From: Campylobacter concisus
Lineage (GTDB): Bacteria > Campylobacterota > Campylobacteria > Campylobacterales > Campylobacteraceae
Assembly: GCA_018375265.1 (NCBI GenBank)
Contig: JAHADO010000094.1
Location: 1-5,679, forward strand
Length of the DNA: 5,679 nt
Direction: 5' to 3'
The stretch's first letter is position 1. The number at the start of each line of letters is the position of its first letter. A program made the position numbers and the translations under genes. This document shows, piece after piece, positions 4,973 through 5,679 of the stretch. The notes beneath the pieces are model-generated. The model had not been told where the DNA came from, searched no databases, and worked only from the letters and a program-made list of their open reading frames with translations.

Positions 4973-5679
4973 ATGAAGATTTCATCAAAAGTGACGATGA
5001 TGATCGTCTCGTCCCTACTGGTGCTTGGAGCCATCTTAGTCTTTCTAAACATTTACGAGCAAAACAAAGCGATAGAATTTTCTACCAAACAGCTGACTGA
5101 AACGGTCTTAGCTGATAAAAGAGCAGCTTTAAGTGAAGAGATGGATATCGTCTCAAACATTTTGCTAAAAATTCAAGAGGTCTATGACGACGCAAACGAG
5201 ACCATAGAAGATCAGAAAGAAGATATCATCGACTATCTCTCAAAGGCTAGATTTGGCGATGACAAAAAGGGATACTTTAGTATCTACACCACAAAAGGCG
5301 TGGTTATATCAAGCCCTGGAGTGCCTGAGTATAACGGTCTTGATAGACTTGAAGCAACTGATGCTAATGGCTATAAATACATAAAAGATCTCATGCAAAA
5401 AGCCTCAGAAAATAGCGAGGGCGCTTTTGTAAATTTTGTGGCTAAGTCAAAAGATGGCTCAACTACGAGAAAGATAGGAAAAGGGCTAAAACTAAGCCTC
5501 TTTCATGAAGATGTGGTGCTGATGTCTGTTGTTAATCTTGAGGGCATGTATAAAGAGATAGATAAAATTTCAGCTACCATGCAAAATGACGCCAAGGCAA
5601 ACACTACAAATTTCATCGTCATAGCCGTCGTAGTTTTAATCATCTCACTAATAGTTGCTATGCTTTACTCTAAATTTTC
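4973..5679 (+). CDS. Single-Cache-domain membrane receptor, probably a methyl-accepting chemotaxis protein, 3'-truncated by the window edge
   Basis: The frame stays open to the last base, giving 235 complete codons. Residues 7-27 form the first transmembrane helix after a short MKISSK cytoplasmic start. Residues 28-211 are periplasmic, and 212-232 form the second helix. The periplasmic part has a long leading helix, then a single Cache fold of the sCache_2 kind: DYLSKARFGDDKKGYFSIY (87-105), TTKGVVISSPGVPEYNGLD (106-124), TDANGYKYIKDLMQKASENS (129-148), and a C-terminal strand region up to about 195. Such sensors bind small ligands such as carboxylates in the periplasm. In Campylobacter most proteins of this build are chemoreceptors with HAMP or signalling hairpin parts, but the output domain lies beyond the window, so a histidine kinase or diguanylate cyclase is possible. 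The usual Trp-rich end of the Cache domain is not seen. The gene has its own promoter and ribosome site. Confidence 0.85.
   Translation, partial: MKISSKVTMMIVSSLLVLGAILVFLNIYEQNKAIEFSTKQLTETVLADKRAALSEEMDIVSNILLKIQEVYDDANETIEDQKEDIIDYLSKARFGDDKKGYFSIYTTKGVVISSPGVPEYNGLDRLEATDANGYKYIKDLMQKASENSEGAFVNFVAKSKDGSTTRKIGKGLKLSLFHEDVVLMSVVNLEGMYKEIDKISATMQNDAKANTTNFIVIAVVVLIISLIVAMLYSKF

Noticed and set aside
1..5679. Mobile element, CRISPR array, tRNA or rRNA
   Set aside because: No transposase-like protein, no regularly spaced direct repeats, no cloverleaf-like or rRNA-like sequence was seen; gene density leaves only 67 bp of intergenic space.

Overview
The window looks like chromosomal DNA from a Campylobacter species, or a close relative, with moderate GC (roughly 40% by eye, so more like the C. 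concisus/C. curvus group than the AT-richer C. jejuni). The grounds are protein flavour, codon use rich in AAA/AAT/TTT/TTA, very dense gene packing, and gene order. From memory, the order hemL, small membrane protein, membrane protein, MFS transporter, hypothetical protein, FlhB-like protein matches C. jejuni NCTC 11168 Cj0853c to Cj0848c. That comparison was not searched. The species assignment is an inference.

Positions 1-4905 hold six plus-strand genes that overlap or abut and read as one transcription unit whose start lies upstream of the window. (1) The 3' three quarters of hemL, glutamate-1-semialdehyde aminomutase. (2) An AtpZ/AtpI-like two-helix membrane protein with an acidic tail. 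(3) A 172-173 aa four-helix membrane protein of unknown function with an acidic central loop. (4) A 414 aa YcaD-like MFS transporter. (5) A 548 aa helical protein whose C-terminus resembles the FliK/Flg_hook domain. (6) An 87 aa protein equivalent to the cytoplasmic C-terminal domain of FlhB, lacking the NPTH autocleavage motif. Junctions are a 1-nt overlap (TAATG), about 20 nt, 11 nt, a 3-nt gap, and a 1-nt overlap (TGATG), so translational coupling is likely throughout.

Positions 4906-4972 are the only real intergenic space. They contain an inverted repeat running into an extended -10 promoter (TGCTATAAT) and a strong Shine-Dalgarno sequence. These serve a new unit at 4973, a membrane receptor with a periplasmic single-Cache domain, most likely a chemoreceptor, which runs off the window end after its second transmembrane helix.

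The most interesting part is the coupled FliK-like/FlhB-C-like pair. In flagellar type III export, FliK and the FlhB C-domain form the switch that stops hook export and starts filament export. Here a second-copy style version of both partners sits outside a flagellar cluster, in an operon with tetrapyrrole synthesis and membrane genes. Flagellar genes are scattered in Campylobacter, so the location alone is not extraordinary, but the pairing suggests an accessory or divergent export switch.
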